A DNA stretch of 64,000 nt from Kitagawia praeruptora (Eukaryota > Streptophyta > Magnoliopsida > Apiales > Apiaceae), in the NCBI GenBank assembly GCA_037693485.1, contig CM075350.1:68614001-68678000 (forward strand), given 5' to 3'. The position numbers were made by a program, and so were the translations under genes. The notes beneath the pieces are model-generated. The model did not search any database and had not been told where the DNA came from. It worked only from the letters and a program-made list of their open reading frames with translations. Below are positions 47,563 through 57,800 of this stretch, piece after piece (positions within the stretch are counted from its first letter, which is position 1; every line of letters begins with the position of its first letter).

Positions 47563-48763
47563 AATAATTTTTTATTATTATTTATGTCCTGATTATAAAA
47601 ATTTGAAAATGATCAAGTTACAATTTATTTCAATTGTTAAATGTAAAATTCGAGAAAAATGAAAAAAAAATATTTTTTTCCCAAATTTTATTTTAAAACT
47701 TGACAAAATTTGCATTTAAAAATCGAAAAAAGGCATAAATTATATTTCATTCCTGATAATTAATTTAAAATTCGAGAAAAATGGGAAAAAAAATTCCGAG
47801 GTTTTTAACTAAAATTCGAAAGAAAGGATTAATTTAAAACAAAATTTGATGTTTTTTTTCGAATTTTGAAGCAATAATTATAAATAAATAATTTAAAATA
47901 TTATTACTTAAAAAAATATTGAAATATGAGCGGAATTCATTTCGCATTCATATATGAACGGTTGCTAAAGTTGGCAGATGTGGCATTCCTGGCCGAGCGG
48001 GTTGTTGCGAATCGAAACTCCGAGGTTAAGCGTGCTTGGGCTAGAGCAAATCTGGGATGGGTGACCCCCTGGGAAGTTCCCTTTTTCCAATTTTTTTGTT
48101 TTTAAGTTTGCTCAAAAAAATTATTATCTAATTTTTCTGAATCTATTAAATTAATTTTTCCTGGGACATTTGGATTAAAATATAAGTTTAAAACAAATTT
48201 ATCTAATTTTTTTATACAAAATTAAAAAAAATAAATTAGAAAAAGGGAACTTCCCAGGGGTCACCCATCCCAGAATTGCTCTAGCCCAAGCACGCTTAAC
48301 CTCGGAGTCTCGATTACTAACAACCCACTCGGCCAGGAATGCCACATCTGTTCATTTTAGCAACCGTTCATATATGAATCCGAAATGAATTCCGCTCATA
48401 TTTCAATATTTTTTAAATAATAATATTTTAAATTATTTATTTATAATTATTGCTTTAAAATTCGAAAAAAACATCAATTTTTTTAAATTAATCCTTTCTT
48501 TCGAATTTTAAATTGAAAAACTGGAATTTTTTTTTCCCACTTTTCTCTAATTTTAAAAAAGCTCATTAGGAATAAAATATAATTTATGCCTTTTTTCGAT
48601 TTTTAAATGCAAATTTTGTCAAGTTTTAAAATAAAATTTGGGGGAAAAAAATATTTTTTGTCATTTTTCTCGAATTTTACATTTAACAATTGAAATAAAT
48701 TGTAATTTTATTATTTTTCCAATTATTAATATAAGGAAATAAATAATAAAAAAAAATTATTGG
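47561..48763. repeat. 1.2-kb inverted repeat with two facing 5S rRNA-derived pieces, copy 1
   Basis: Arms of about 520 bp (47561-48085 and 48243-48763) pair closely across a ~155-bp AT-rich loop. Each arm ends at the loop with a 66-69 bp piece of 5S rRNA: plus strand at 48015-48080, minus strand at 48245-48313. The pieces include GGTTAAGCGTGCTTGGGC (box A) and GGATGGGTGACC (box C). Outer parts are AT-rich with AAATTCGAGAAAAATG words. Cassandra elements are known to carry 5S pieces in direct-repeat LTRs, but here the pieces face each other, so this is not a standard Cassandra. Confidence 0.88.
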
Positions 48764-48866
48764 CATCCGCAAGGCCTCATTGCGGCAGTGAAGAAACTGA
48801 CGCCAAACTGATGTCATGCTGTTGTATTACTGCCGCAATGACTCTTTGCGGCAGGGAACTCCTACC
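48764..48866. repeat. CCGCAATG hairpin pair
   Basis: ATCCGCAAGGCCTCATTGCGGC near 48766 and TGCCGCAATGACTCTTTGCGGC near 48831, between the first 5S inverted repeat and the small gene. Confidence 0.8.
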
Positions 48867-48989
48867 AGTTTTACACAGTCTTCCATATGTTCAACTTACA
48901 TTCCCAAAAATTCAAATGTTATTTTCAAGATACATTAAATTTTATTTTGAATTTTAATGTTGAAAAAATTTTAATTTGAAATATTTTCT

Positions 48990-48997
48990 CTATAAAT
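48990..48997 (+). promoter_or_regulatory. TATA box of the small coiled-coil gene
   Basis: CTATAAATACTC in a plant-typical TATA context, 87 bp before the ATG. It is followed by a CT-rich leader (CTTCTTCTCATTTTTCTCTC) at the expected start-site distance. Confidence 0.7.
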
Positions 48998-49076
48998 ACT
49001 CACACCCTCAACCTAAAATTTCATATTCTAATCTTCTTCTCATTTTTCTCTCTAGAAACCTAAAATTTTTCTTATC

Positions 49077-49271
49077 ATGGATTCAAAAAATGAGAAGAAT
49101 GCTAGTTTAAAATCAAAATTGGTAGAAGCCAAGAGAGAAATCATGCTTCTTGAAGATAAAGTTGTAGATTTGGAGGTAAAAGTCGAAGAACTCGAAGAAG
49201 CCTTGAAAGAGAGAAACATGGAGATTTCCTATTTGAGGAAATTGTACGGGCATGGAGATGAACATCCGTAG
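49077..49271 (+). CDS. Small coiled-coil protein of the MULE, hypothetical
   Basis: 64 codons from ATG 49077, with no longer in-frame start. The whole protein is an amphipathic coiled coil: Leu/Val recur at heptad spacing through LVEAKREIMLLEDKVVDLEV, then VEELEEALKERNMEISYL, with many Glu/Lys pairs. A hydrophilic His/Gly tail follows. It has no membrane segment or signal peptide, and I recognise no family. A TATA box and leader precede it, and AATAAA at about 49307 follows, so it looks like a complete intronless gene. It sits between the two 5S inverted repeats, downstream of the transposase. A dimerising accessory factor or a captured host fragment are both possible. Function is unknown. 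Confidence 0.6.
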   Translation: MDSKNEKNASLKSKLVEAKREIMLLEDKVVDLEVKVEELEEALKERNMEISYLRKLYGHGDEHP

Positions 49272-49526
49272 ACGGAAGAAGAAGGAGGGCTCGAAGAAAT
49301 TGTTTTAAATAAAAATTGTATTTTCATGTTTTCCCCCATCCAAAAATATTATTAATGAATTAAAATTTTCTTTTCATGTTTATTCTAAATATTTTGTATT
49401 ATCTCTAATTCAATTAAAATATTATATATTTTCAACATTTATTCGATTAAATAAATATTTTTGGGTGAATTCAAATGAAAAAGAATTTTTTTGTAAATTT
49501 TGGAATAGAATTTTATTTTATCAATT
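49272..49526 (+). other. 3' region of the small coiled-coil gene
   Basis: AT-rich, with TTTAAATAAAAATTG near 49303 as a likely polyadenylation signal. No ORF. Confidence 0.5.
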
Positions 49527-49945
49527 TTTTTATTATTTATTTCCTAATATTTAAAATTGGAAAAATGATAAAATTACAATTCATTTCAATTGTTAAATGT
49601 AAAATTCGAGAAAAATGAAAAATATTTTTTTTCCCAAAATTTTATTTTAAAACTTGACAAAATTTGCATTTAAAAATCGAAAAAAGGCATAAATTATATT
49701 TCATTGCTGATAATTAATTTAAAATTCGAGAAAAATGGGAAAAAAAATTCCGAGGTTTTTAACTAAAATTCGAAAGAAAGGATTAATTTAAAACAAAATT
49801 TGATGTTTTTTTTCGAATTTTGAAGCAATATTTTTTTTTCATTTTTCTCGAATTTTACATTTAACAATTGAAATAAATTGTAATTTTATCATTTTTCCAA
49901 TTTTTATAATCAGGAAAAAAATAATAATAAAAAATTACTGCCATC
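49527..49945. repeat. Internally deleted inverted repeat, lacking the 5S core
   Basis: The left arm (49527-49828) matches 47570-47880 and the right arm (49829-49945) matches the outer end 51070-51175. The 5S pieces and central loop are gone. The junction lies near GAAGCAATATTTTTTTTTC. Confidence 0.8.
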
Positions 49946-50019
49946 CGCAAGGTCTCATTGCGGCAGGGAGGAGAGAGAAAAGCTACTGGACTCCTCCCTG
50001 CCGCAATGAGGGGTTGCGG
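49946..50019. repeat. CCGCAATG hairpin with shortened stem
   Basis: CATCCGCAAGGTCTCATTGC, then a GGGAGGAGAGAGAAAAGCTA segment, then TGCCGCAATGAGGGGTTGCG. This is a deletion derivative of the long hairpin at 47342-47483. Confidence 0.8.
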
Positions 50020-51176
50020 ATGGCAGTAATTTTTTATTATTATTTATGTCCTGATTATAAAAATTTGAAAATGATCAAGTTACAATTTATTTCAATTGTT
50101 AAATGTAAAATTCGAGAAAAATGAAAAAAAAATATTTTTTTCCCAAATTTTATTTTAAAACTTGACAAAATTTGCATTTAAAAATCGAAAAAAGGCATAA
50201 ATTATATTTCATTCCTGATAATTAATTTAAAATTCGAGAAAAATGGGAAAAAAAATTCCGAGGTTTTTAACTAAAATTCGAAAGAAAGGATTAATTTAAA
50301 ACAAAATTTGATGTTTTTTTTCGAATTTTGAAGCAATAATTATAAATAAATAATTTAAAATATTATTACTTAAAAAAATATTGAAATATGAGCGGAATTC
50401 ATTTCGCATTCATATATGAACGGTTGCTAAAGTTGGCAGATGTGGCATTCCTGGCCGAGCGTGTTGTTGCGAATCGAAACTCCGAGGTTAAGCGTGCTTG
50501 GGCTAGAGCAAATCTGGGATGGGTGACCCCCTGGGAAGTTCCCTTTTTCCAATTTTTTTGTTTTTAAGTTTGCTCAAAAAAATTATTATCTAATTTTTCT
50601 GAATCTATTAAATTAATTTTTCCTGGGACATTTGGATTAAAATATAAGTTTAAAACAAATTTATCTAATTTTTTTATACAAAATTAAAAAAAATAAATTA
50701 GAAAAAGGGAACTTCCCAGGGGTCACCCATCCCAGAATTGCTCTAGCCCAAGCACGCTTAACCTCGGAGTCTCGATTACTAACAACCCACTCGGCCAGGA
50801 ATGCCACATCTGTTCATTTTAGCAACCGTTCATATATGAATGCGAAATGAATTCCGCTCATATTTCAATATTTTTTTAAGTAATAATATTTTAAATTATT
50901 TATTTATAATTATTGCTTTAAAATTCGAAAAAAACATCAATTTTTTTAAATTAATCCTTTCTTTCGAATTTTAAATTGAAAAACTGGAATTTTTTTTTCC
51001 CACTTTTCTCTAATTTTAAATTAATTATTAGGAATAAAATAAAATATAATTTTGGGGAAAAAATATTTTTTGTCATTTTTCTCGAATTTTACATTTAACA
51101 ATTGAAATAAATTGTAATTTTATCATTTTTCCAATTTTTATAATCAGGAAATAAATAATAATAAAAAATTACTGCC
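50020..51176. repeat. 1.2-kb inverted repeat with facing 5S rRNA-derived pieces, copy 2
   Basis: A direct duplicate of 47561-48763 with only a few differences and a small deletion near 51030. The 5S-derived pieces are at 50477-50542 (plus) and 50707-50775 (minus). The loop is the same. Confidence 0.88.
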
Positions 51177-51177
51177 A

Positions 51178-51335
51178 TCCGCTACGCCTCATTGCGGCAG
51201 GGGGGAGTCCAGTAGCTTTTCTCTCTCCTCCCCTGTTTTCCCCTCAAAAACAGGGGAGGAGAGAGAAAAGCTACTGGACTCCCCCCTGCCGCAATGAGGC
51301 GTTGCGGATATCCGCAATGACTCCTTGCGGCTATG
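51178..51335. repeat. Long hairpin with CCGCAATG ends
   Basis: Arms pair from ATCCGCTACGCCTCATTGCG (51177) through GGGGGAGTCCAGTAGC and CTCCTCCCCTGTTTT to a short loop near 51245, then back to TGCCGCAATGAGGCGTTGCG near 51288. A further motif TCCGCAATGACTCCTTGCGG follows at 51311. It is homologous to the hairpin at 47342-47483 but with its own changes on both arms. Confidence 0.88.
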
Positions 51336-51589
51336 TTTTTTTTTTTTTTTTAAAAGTCAGCTTGTTTTTTCTTTTACCCAGTAAAAACAGACAGCAAAAA
51401 AAACTGCAATAAGGATATCTGTTTTTACTGCTTCCCATCTACATTTTATAAAACCTGTTTTAACCACATAAACGCGAAATACCATATCAACACAATCCCA
51501 ACCAATATAAATACAACAATACAACTACCTATTTTCAAAGCAAAATTAACAAAATAATAATACAATCAAATAAACAAGATCAAATTTAA
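51336..51589 (-). other. Probable 3' UTR of the Ulp1-type gene
   Basis: AT-rich with CAATACAACAATA words and no ORF. It lies directly downstream (minus strand) of the stop at 51590. Confidence 0.4.
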
Positions 51590-53511
51590 CTAAAGTCCCA
51601 TCTGCCTTTGTTGTAACCCGGCAATAGTCATTTTCCGTGCTTCCCCTTTAAAAAGCTCCCAAGCTATGCGATACCGGAAAGTCAAAATATCATATACTGG
51701 GTGCCACATTACATCTTTCAATGATATGCCGCCAAGTATAGCATCCATATACTTGCAAACGTACACGCCACAATCAGAGCCGCCGTGTTGCTTCGGTCGA
51801 TCCTTAATGAACTTCACATCCATGAAACTGTCTTCAGCAAATCTCAAAGGTTCCAAGAAATGAAGCATGCACGGCAATAATTTTTCCTACAAATTTACCA
51901 CAAAAAATTAAAAACATATTCAAGAAGAAGACATATTTAAAAAACATTGCATAAGATTACCATGACATAAATCTCCTTGGCGTACACCTTTCGTAAGTCA
52001 CAATAAGATCCATGGTCCCGGAGAGGATCAATTAAAAGCAATTTCATTCGTTCAAGGTCCACAACAAACAAAAACCAATGACCACCTGTGCATACGGGGA
52101 ACATAGCAACATCACACAAGTGTATGGGTGGCCCAAACTGCTGGTCTTGATAGATTTTATAGAAATTTTCTTGGTCTTTCAACCCCTCTGGAGTTTTACA
52201 ATTTGGATGCATCTGCAAAAAAGAGAAAATAACCTTATTTCAATAATTTTGCATTTTAGACCTTTATTTCTATATTTCTTGCATTTTATAACCTTATTTC
52301 AATAATTTTGCATTTTATACCTTTATTTCTCTATTTCTCGCATTTTAGACCTTTATTTCTCTATTTCTCGCATTTTAGACCTTTATTTCTATAATTTCGC
52401 ATTTTAGACCTTTATTTCTCTATTTCTTGCATTTTATAACCTTATTTCAATAATTTTGCATTTTAGACATTTATTTCTATAATTTTGCATTTTAGACCTT
52501 TAATTCTATATTTCTTGCATTTTATAACCTTATTTCAATAATTTTGCATTTTAGACCTTTATTTCTCTATTTCTCGCATTTTAGACCTTTATTTCTCTAT
52601 TTCTTGCATTTTAGACCTTTATTTCTATAATTTTGCATTTTAGACCTTTATTTCTCTATTTCTCGCATTTTATAACCTTATTTCTCTATTTCTTGCATTT
52701 TATAACCTTATTTCTCTATTTCTTGCATTTTAGACCTTTATTTCTCTATTTCTCGCATTTTATAACCTTATTTCTATAATTTTGCATTTTAGACCTTTAT
52801 TTCTCTATTTCTTGCATTTTAGACCTTTATTTCTATAATTTTGCATTTTAGACCATTATTTTTATAATTTTGCATTTTATAATTCTATAATAATGCAATA
52901 AGTTATGAAATGCAACAATTAACTAATTAACCAAATAATAAGTTATGAAATGGAATAATTAACCAAATTAAGGACTAAAATGCAAGAAATTTGAATTGAT
53001 TTACCTCCAAGTCGGTGCAATGCCCAGTAGCAATGGTCGTGAAATAACTCATGCCAAGGAAGAACCTCTTGGATTTACCGCCTAGCATTTTATGCTGAAC
53101 ATATGTACTCTCCCTAAGCTTCAGCAGGTCAATATATGCATCCAGAACTGACGACTCTATTTCCTTATCGCGTTTTAGGCATTGGACATTTTCCCAAGCA
53201 AGCTCCGCAACCATCCCACCAACACTCTGAATAAAATTATGCTTTTCACCCCACCAATGCTTAAACAGCCAGTTGATTTTCCGATTTTTCAGTGGCCTCT
53301 TCATATCACCTGATACATAAGCAGGCCGCCTCTGCGTATCCTTGTATTTATCCTCTTCAGTGTCCAACTGCAAATACATGTCAATACCCCTAATCATGAT
53401 GGATATTCATGGCATATGGAAAAAATATCAAGCCAAAACGAATGTATGATTCAAGATACATACCCCAAGCATTTCTCTTAAGCGATCAGGAATAACACCA
53501 CTGATACTACC
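51590..53511 (-). pseudogene. Ulp1/SENP-type cysteine protease of the MULE, 5' part cut off
   Basis: Exons on the minus strand: 53511-53464 (partial), 53367-53005, 52212-51961 and 51886-51590. All junctions have GT donors, AG acceptors and consistent phase. The encoded C-terminal 320 or so residues form a C48 peptidase core. They have the catalytic His in TGGHWFLFVVD, the Asp in LLLIDPLRDH and the Cys in GGSDCGVYVCKYMD. Such enzymes cleave SUMO or related modifiers. In plants, Ulp1-like genes are often carried by MULEs, and their benefit to the element is unclear. Sirevirus C is inserted in the first visible exon, so the N-terminus and promoter are separated and the gene is probably dead. Confidence 0.85.
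52248..52885 (-). repeat. Minisatellite in the Ulp1 gene intron
   Basis: About 21 copies of a ~30-bp unit, GCATTTTAGACCTTTATTTC plus TCTATTTCTC, with variants ATAACC for AGACC. It fills most of the 792-bp intron between 52213 and 53004. Confidence 0.9.
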
Positions 53512-54675
53512 TGTTGGTCCAGGAAAGTATTGCAGAAGGGGGGTTGAATGCAATACTAATAAATTTCAAAAACTATTTCAACAACTTAAATAGAATTTGT
53601 GATTTACTAGTAGAAGAAATGCAAACACAAGTAAAATCAAATACGAGGATTTCACAAAATAAATGTTTTATTTATTTTGCAAAGTTTTGCTACAACCTTG
53701 AGAACAAATTAATTCTCAAGCTACAAATACTCAAGAGATTACAGTTGTTGAGTTTTTCTCACACTTAATATATAAACAGAGTGCTCTATTTATAGTGTGA
53801 TAATCTACTGTACTATCATCATCATTGATTGTTGAGTTGCTGTTATATTCCTTTTGCAGCTCATTCCATGATTTATTCCCAAGTGATCATCACAAAGTAA
53901 CTTAAAGATGCTTTCCACATTTGAGCCACCCAGATCTAGCCGTATTCAATTTTGTCTGTTCTAGACTTTACAGGTTGTTCCATGTGATCTCTCGAGCTTC
54001 AGTTATAGACTTTCCAAGCTTGCTGTAAAGGTTGAATATTACAACACGCCTGCTTCTTTTGAACATGTACTCTGTCGTTTAATTTGACTTAGAAAATTCC
54101 TAAATCAAGCTGATTCTATATGACAGTATGTTTGCCACAAAGTTTGCTGTCAATGGATTATGCTTTGTTTTGACAGTATGAATTTCTCGCAGATATTACT
54201 GTCAAGAATTTTGCTTTGGTTGACAGTATGAATTCCCGCAGAGATTGCTGTCAAGAATTGTGCTTTGATTGACAGCATGTTTTTCCCGCAGAGATTGCTG
54301 TCAAGAATTCCAAACTTACTGTCGCAAACTGTATATCAAAGTTGCTGTCATTAGAATCTCCGCCAATGTTGCTGTCAAGTTGAAACTTGCTGTCGACTCC
54401 GTGAAACTTGCTGTCGACCTAGGCAACATGATGTTTCCTTGTAACCTTACTGTCAGGGCTTGACAGTAACTTTTATTCCTTCTGTCGAACTTATGTATTT
54501 CTTGAGGCTTGAACATAATCGAACTTCTTCCAAGAATTACACTTATTACATGACAGTATTTATTTAAATTACAAGAATACATTTCAGGCTATGACAGTAT
54601 GTTCTACTTAGCAAAAACTAAGTATACCAATAAAACTAGTTAAGTTGTCTATTCCATCACCCATAAATCCCAACA
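53512..54675 (-). repeat. 3' LTR of element C
   Basis: 1164 bp, TGTTGGTCC to CCCAACA on the plus strand. TGACAGTA, TGACAGCA and their inverses (GCTGTCAA) occur more than 20 times between 54110 and 54600. The TATA box lies near 53786. Confidence 0.9.
53786..53794 (-). promoter_or_regulatory. TATA box in LTR of C
   Basis: Minus strand CACTATAAATAGAGCAC, a strong plant TATA context in the expected U3/R position. Confidence 0.65.
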
Positions 54676-54690
54676 ATCTCCCCCAATTTG
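54676..54690 (-). promoter_or_regulatory. Polypurine tract of C
   Basis: Minus strand AAATTGGGGGAGAT directly precedes the LTR start TGTTGGGATT. Confidence 0.88.
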
Positions 54691-54842
54691 TTTTTATGGA
54701 CAATAAGGACAAATTTACAAATATCATGCTGACAACTTAACTAACATAGATCAGAAAGAATAAACTCTTCATTTCTGACCAATGATTAAACTGAATTGTT
54801 TTCAAACAATATATCACAAAAGTTCACAAAAAAAAACTTTAC

Positions 54843-57800
54843 TTATCTTGATTTGAACTTTTCACTTTGCTCCTTTTCCCTTAGAGCTCTTCTGAGATTT
54901 TCAATTAACTCTTTTTCTTCAGGGGACTGTGCATCATCTTCATTTTCCACAATGTATTTTCTGATCATTGAGGAAGCAGTGTTTAATGTATCTCTGAGTT
55001 CCATCCAGTAAACATTTTGCTTTACAATTGATCTGAATTTTAGCACATCTCCCTCCATTTTGAATCTCCTGCCAGGAAACTGATTTAGAGTTTCCCTTCT
55101 TTGTTTGTCCAGGCTGGGATCCTCTCCTCTCCTCTGATCAAGAATCATATCAAGCTCCCAAGAACACAGTGTTTCAAGACTGTTAGTTGATCCAACCACT
55201 TGCCAGTATAATTCTTTTAACACACTGGTCTTCAATTTAGAGAAACTATCTACATAAATTTCTTCTTTGCCATACTTGATTCTCAAAGGATTGTCCAGTA
55301 CACATGGCTGATAGTTGGATTCTTCACTGTTGATCTTATTGATTTTACTGTAATTTTTCTTCATTTCAGCTTCAATCTCATCTTCTATCTGTTGACGAGA
55401 TTTTTTTCTTGATGCTAATTCTTCTTTGAACCTTTGCTCTGCTTCATACATCTTCATTTCATGTTCTGAATAAGGTTTCTCCATTTCTTTCCAGTTATAC
55501 TCAGGAATAGGATTGTCTTCTTCATACTCCAAACCAAGGATTTGATAGACATCATCATCATTTTGAAGTGTCCAATCACCAAACTTCTCAATAAATTCAA
55601 CATACCTGGCTTCATAGTACTTGAGAACTTGATCCATGATCTTCTTTGAAACATTATCATAGGTTTGCAGTAGCTCAACCATCCTTTCCAGATTGAAGAA
55701 ATCAATTCTTCGTTTTACTGTTTCAGAAGTTTGAATGAGTTTCTTGGAGATTACCTTTGATTTTGTTATCTGAGTGAAATCAGGTTCTACCACAATCAAT
55801 CTTTCTTTGTTCTCCCATAGAATGTATCTTGCAACTTCTTCTTTTGGTCCATCAAATTCTATGGATACAGAGGTGATTGTTTCTTTGGCTTTCAGCTGCA
55901 TCATTTCAAAGCTATTCATTCTTCTCCTCATGATAGGTTTCTTGAGTCCCAACCCTGTAGCTTTTCCTTCTCCTTTGTAGACAGTCTTTCCCTTTGTTGG
56001 TCTTTTTGATTTTCTCTTGATTCTTACTGTCTTGAATGATTTGACAATAGGATCGTTGACAGTTTCTTTTATAGGGCTTCTGACAATGTCTTCTTTGACA
56101 GTATCTTCAATGACTGTTACTTCATCCTGACTGACAGTATCTTTGTTGACATCCTTGACACCATCTTTGTTGACATCCTTGACAGCATCTTTGTTGACAG
56201 TATCTTTTTCAAGATGTATACTGTCAATTTCCATTTCTTCTTGATTTTCTTTCAATGCTTCAAGTACTTCTTCCTCTTTCTTTTCATCAACTTTCTTGCT
56301 TGAGCTAGAATTTTCAGAAATTTCCTTTGATTCTGCTCCTTTGACTTGAGTTTGCTCTTTTGAAAAGTCTCTCAGTTCTGTTCTCTTAGGTCCTCCAGCT
56401 TCACCTCCATCCTGATTGTCATCATCATCTTTTTCCAAGGTGTCATCAAAAGTGCAGTTTCCACCTTGAGCATTTCTTCTTGAATTTGCTTTGGCAATGA
56501 GCTTTTTAATTCTGGCACTGTACTCCATGTTTCTCTTTGCCAAAATCTTGTGAATATCTTTAACTGCCTTAATCCTTTCCTTGGTGATGGGTGCATTCAG
56601 TAATACCTTAAGTACATCCATGATGACTTTGCTTTGTAGAGATGTTTTGCCTTCAAGAGTTAAGAATCCAAGACCTTTAGTTCCTTTGGCTGTTGTCTGT
56701 TTAAAGCTTACACCATATGGCTGGAGACTTACTTCTGGAAGTTTGTTGTTGACCATTGTGCCCAGTTGCATATAGAGACTTTCATCAAAGATGGTAGAGT
56801 TTTTCTTCACTAGAATCCCAAGGATATATTGCACTCTGGCAGAGAAAGTTTCCAACAGTTGAGTTGTTATGAATATTGAATGCCCACTTTTCAGGTACAC
56901 ATCAACTGCCCACCTCTTCTCTGAGCTAATCTTTACTGACAGATTTACAATCTTTTCTCTCAAAGCTTCTGCCAACTTAGCAGGTTTTCCTTTAGACACT
57001 GTGATTGCTTCATTCACCAGATTGTTGAATTCCTCATCCTTATTATTCAAGGTGCTCTCCATATGGCTTACTGTTATTAAGTCAGCTTCTTCTTGGGAAT
57101 ATGTACTTCCATCAGTCCAAGTGATAGGTTCTGAAGAAAACACATATTCAGGCAACTTGTCTTTGCCTTTACCCATCCTATTTGATTCCTCTTTTTCTCT
57201 CCATAGCCTCTCCAATGTGGATTCTTTCTTCTCAGGAACTGGTTCATTGATTTTGATTGAGGATGCTCTATTTCCTTGTATTTGACTTAATACCTCCTTG
57301 GATACTAGCATTTGTTCCCCATCTACTTCAGCTTCAAAAAGCTCCTCAGTTCCAGAGGCTATTCCTACTCTCTCTTGCTCCCCCTTACTCCTTTGCTCCC
57401 CCTGTCTTTTAGCTTCCCCTTGTAACTCCTCCTTTCTTTCTGGTTGCTCAGCCTCTTTCTGATCTTTTCCTTTCTCCCCCTTAGTTAAGTTTGCAGCATG
57501 AAGTAATGAAGAGAGTGACAGTAGTGTGGCTTGAATTTCAGCAAAACCAGTCTTCACAGTAGATGACAGGTTGTCCAGTTTGCTTTCCATTGTAGCACAT
57601 CGATTTTCAAGTGCTTGAAGCCTGTCATTTGAGGATGCAGAAGGACCACCAGACCTAAACCTTTTAGGAGGTAAGGGATAAGTCTGGGGCATGGAGGCTG
57701 TTGGGGTTCTCACACTCTCAGTGTTTTTATAGATGATCTCATCATCTCTCGCAAAAATTCCCTCAAGGCCTAATGCCTTTTGTTGATTGGCTCCCTCAAG

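Larger units (their letters stand above)
42940..53511 (+). mobile_element. MULE carrying transposase, coiled-coil gene and Ulp1 protease, truncated at right
   Basis: The segment holds a MuDR/FAR1-type transposase (plus), a small coiled-coil gene (plus) and a Ulp1-type protease (minus). Recurring CCGCAATG hairpins and inverted repeats span it from 42988 to 51335. MULEs that carry a Ulp1-like protease are known in plants (the Kaonashi type of Arabidopsis, CUMULE of melon), which supports treating them as one element. The left border is near the end of the MITE at 42928. The right border is lost because Sirevirus C inserted into the protease gene at 53512. Terminal inverted repeats therefore cannot be verified, and two adjacent elements remain possible. 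Confidence 0.65.

Noticed and set aside
48015..48080. Functional 5S rRNA gene
   Set aside because: Only the 3' half is present, it carries substitutions, and it is embedded in an inverted repeat; the mature RNA could not be made.
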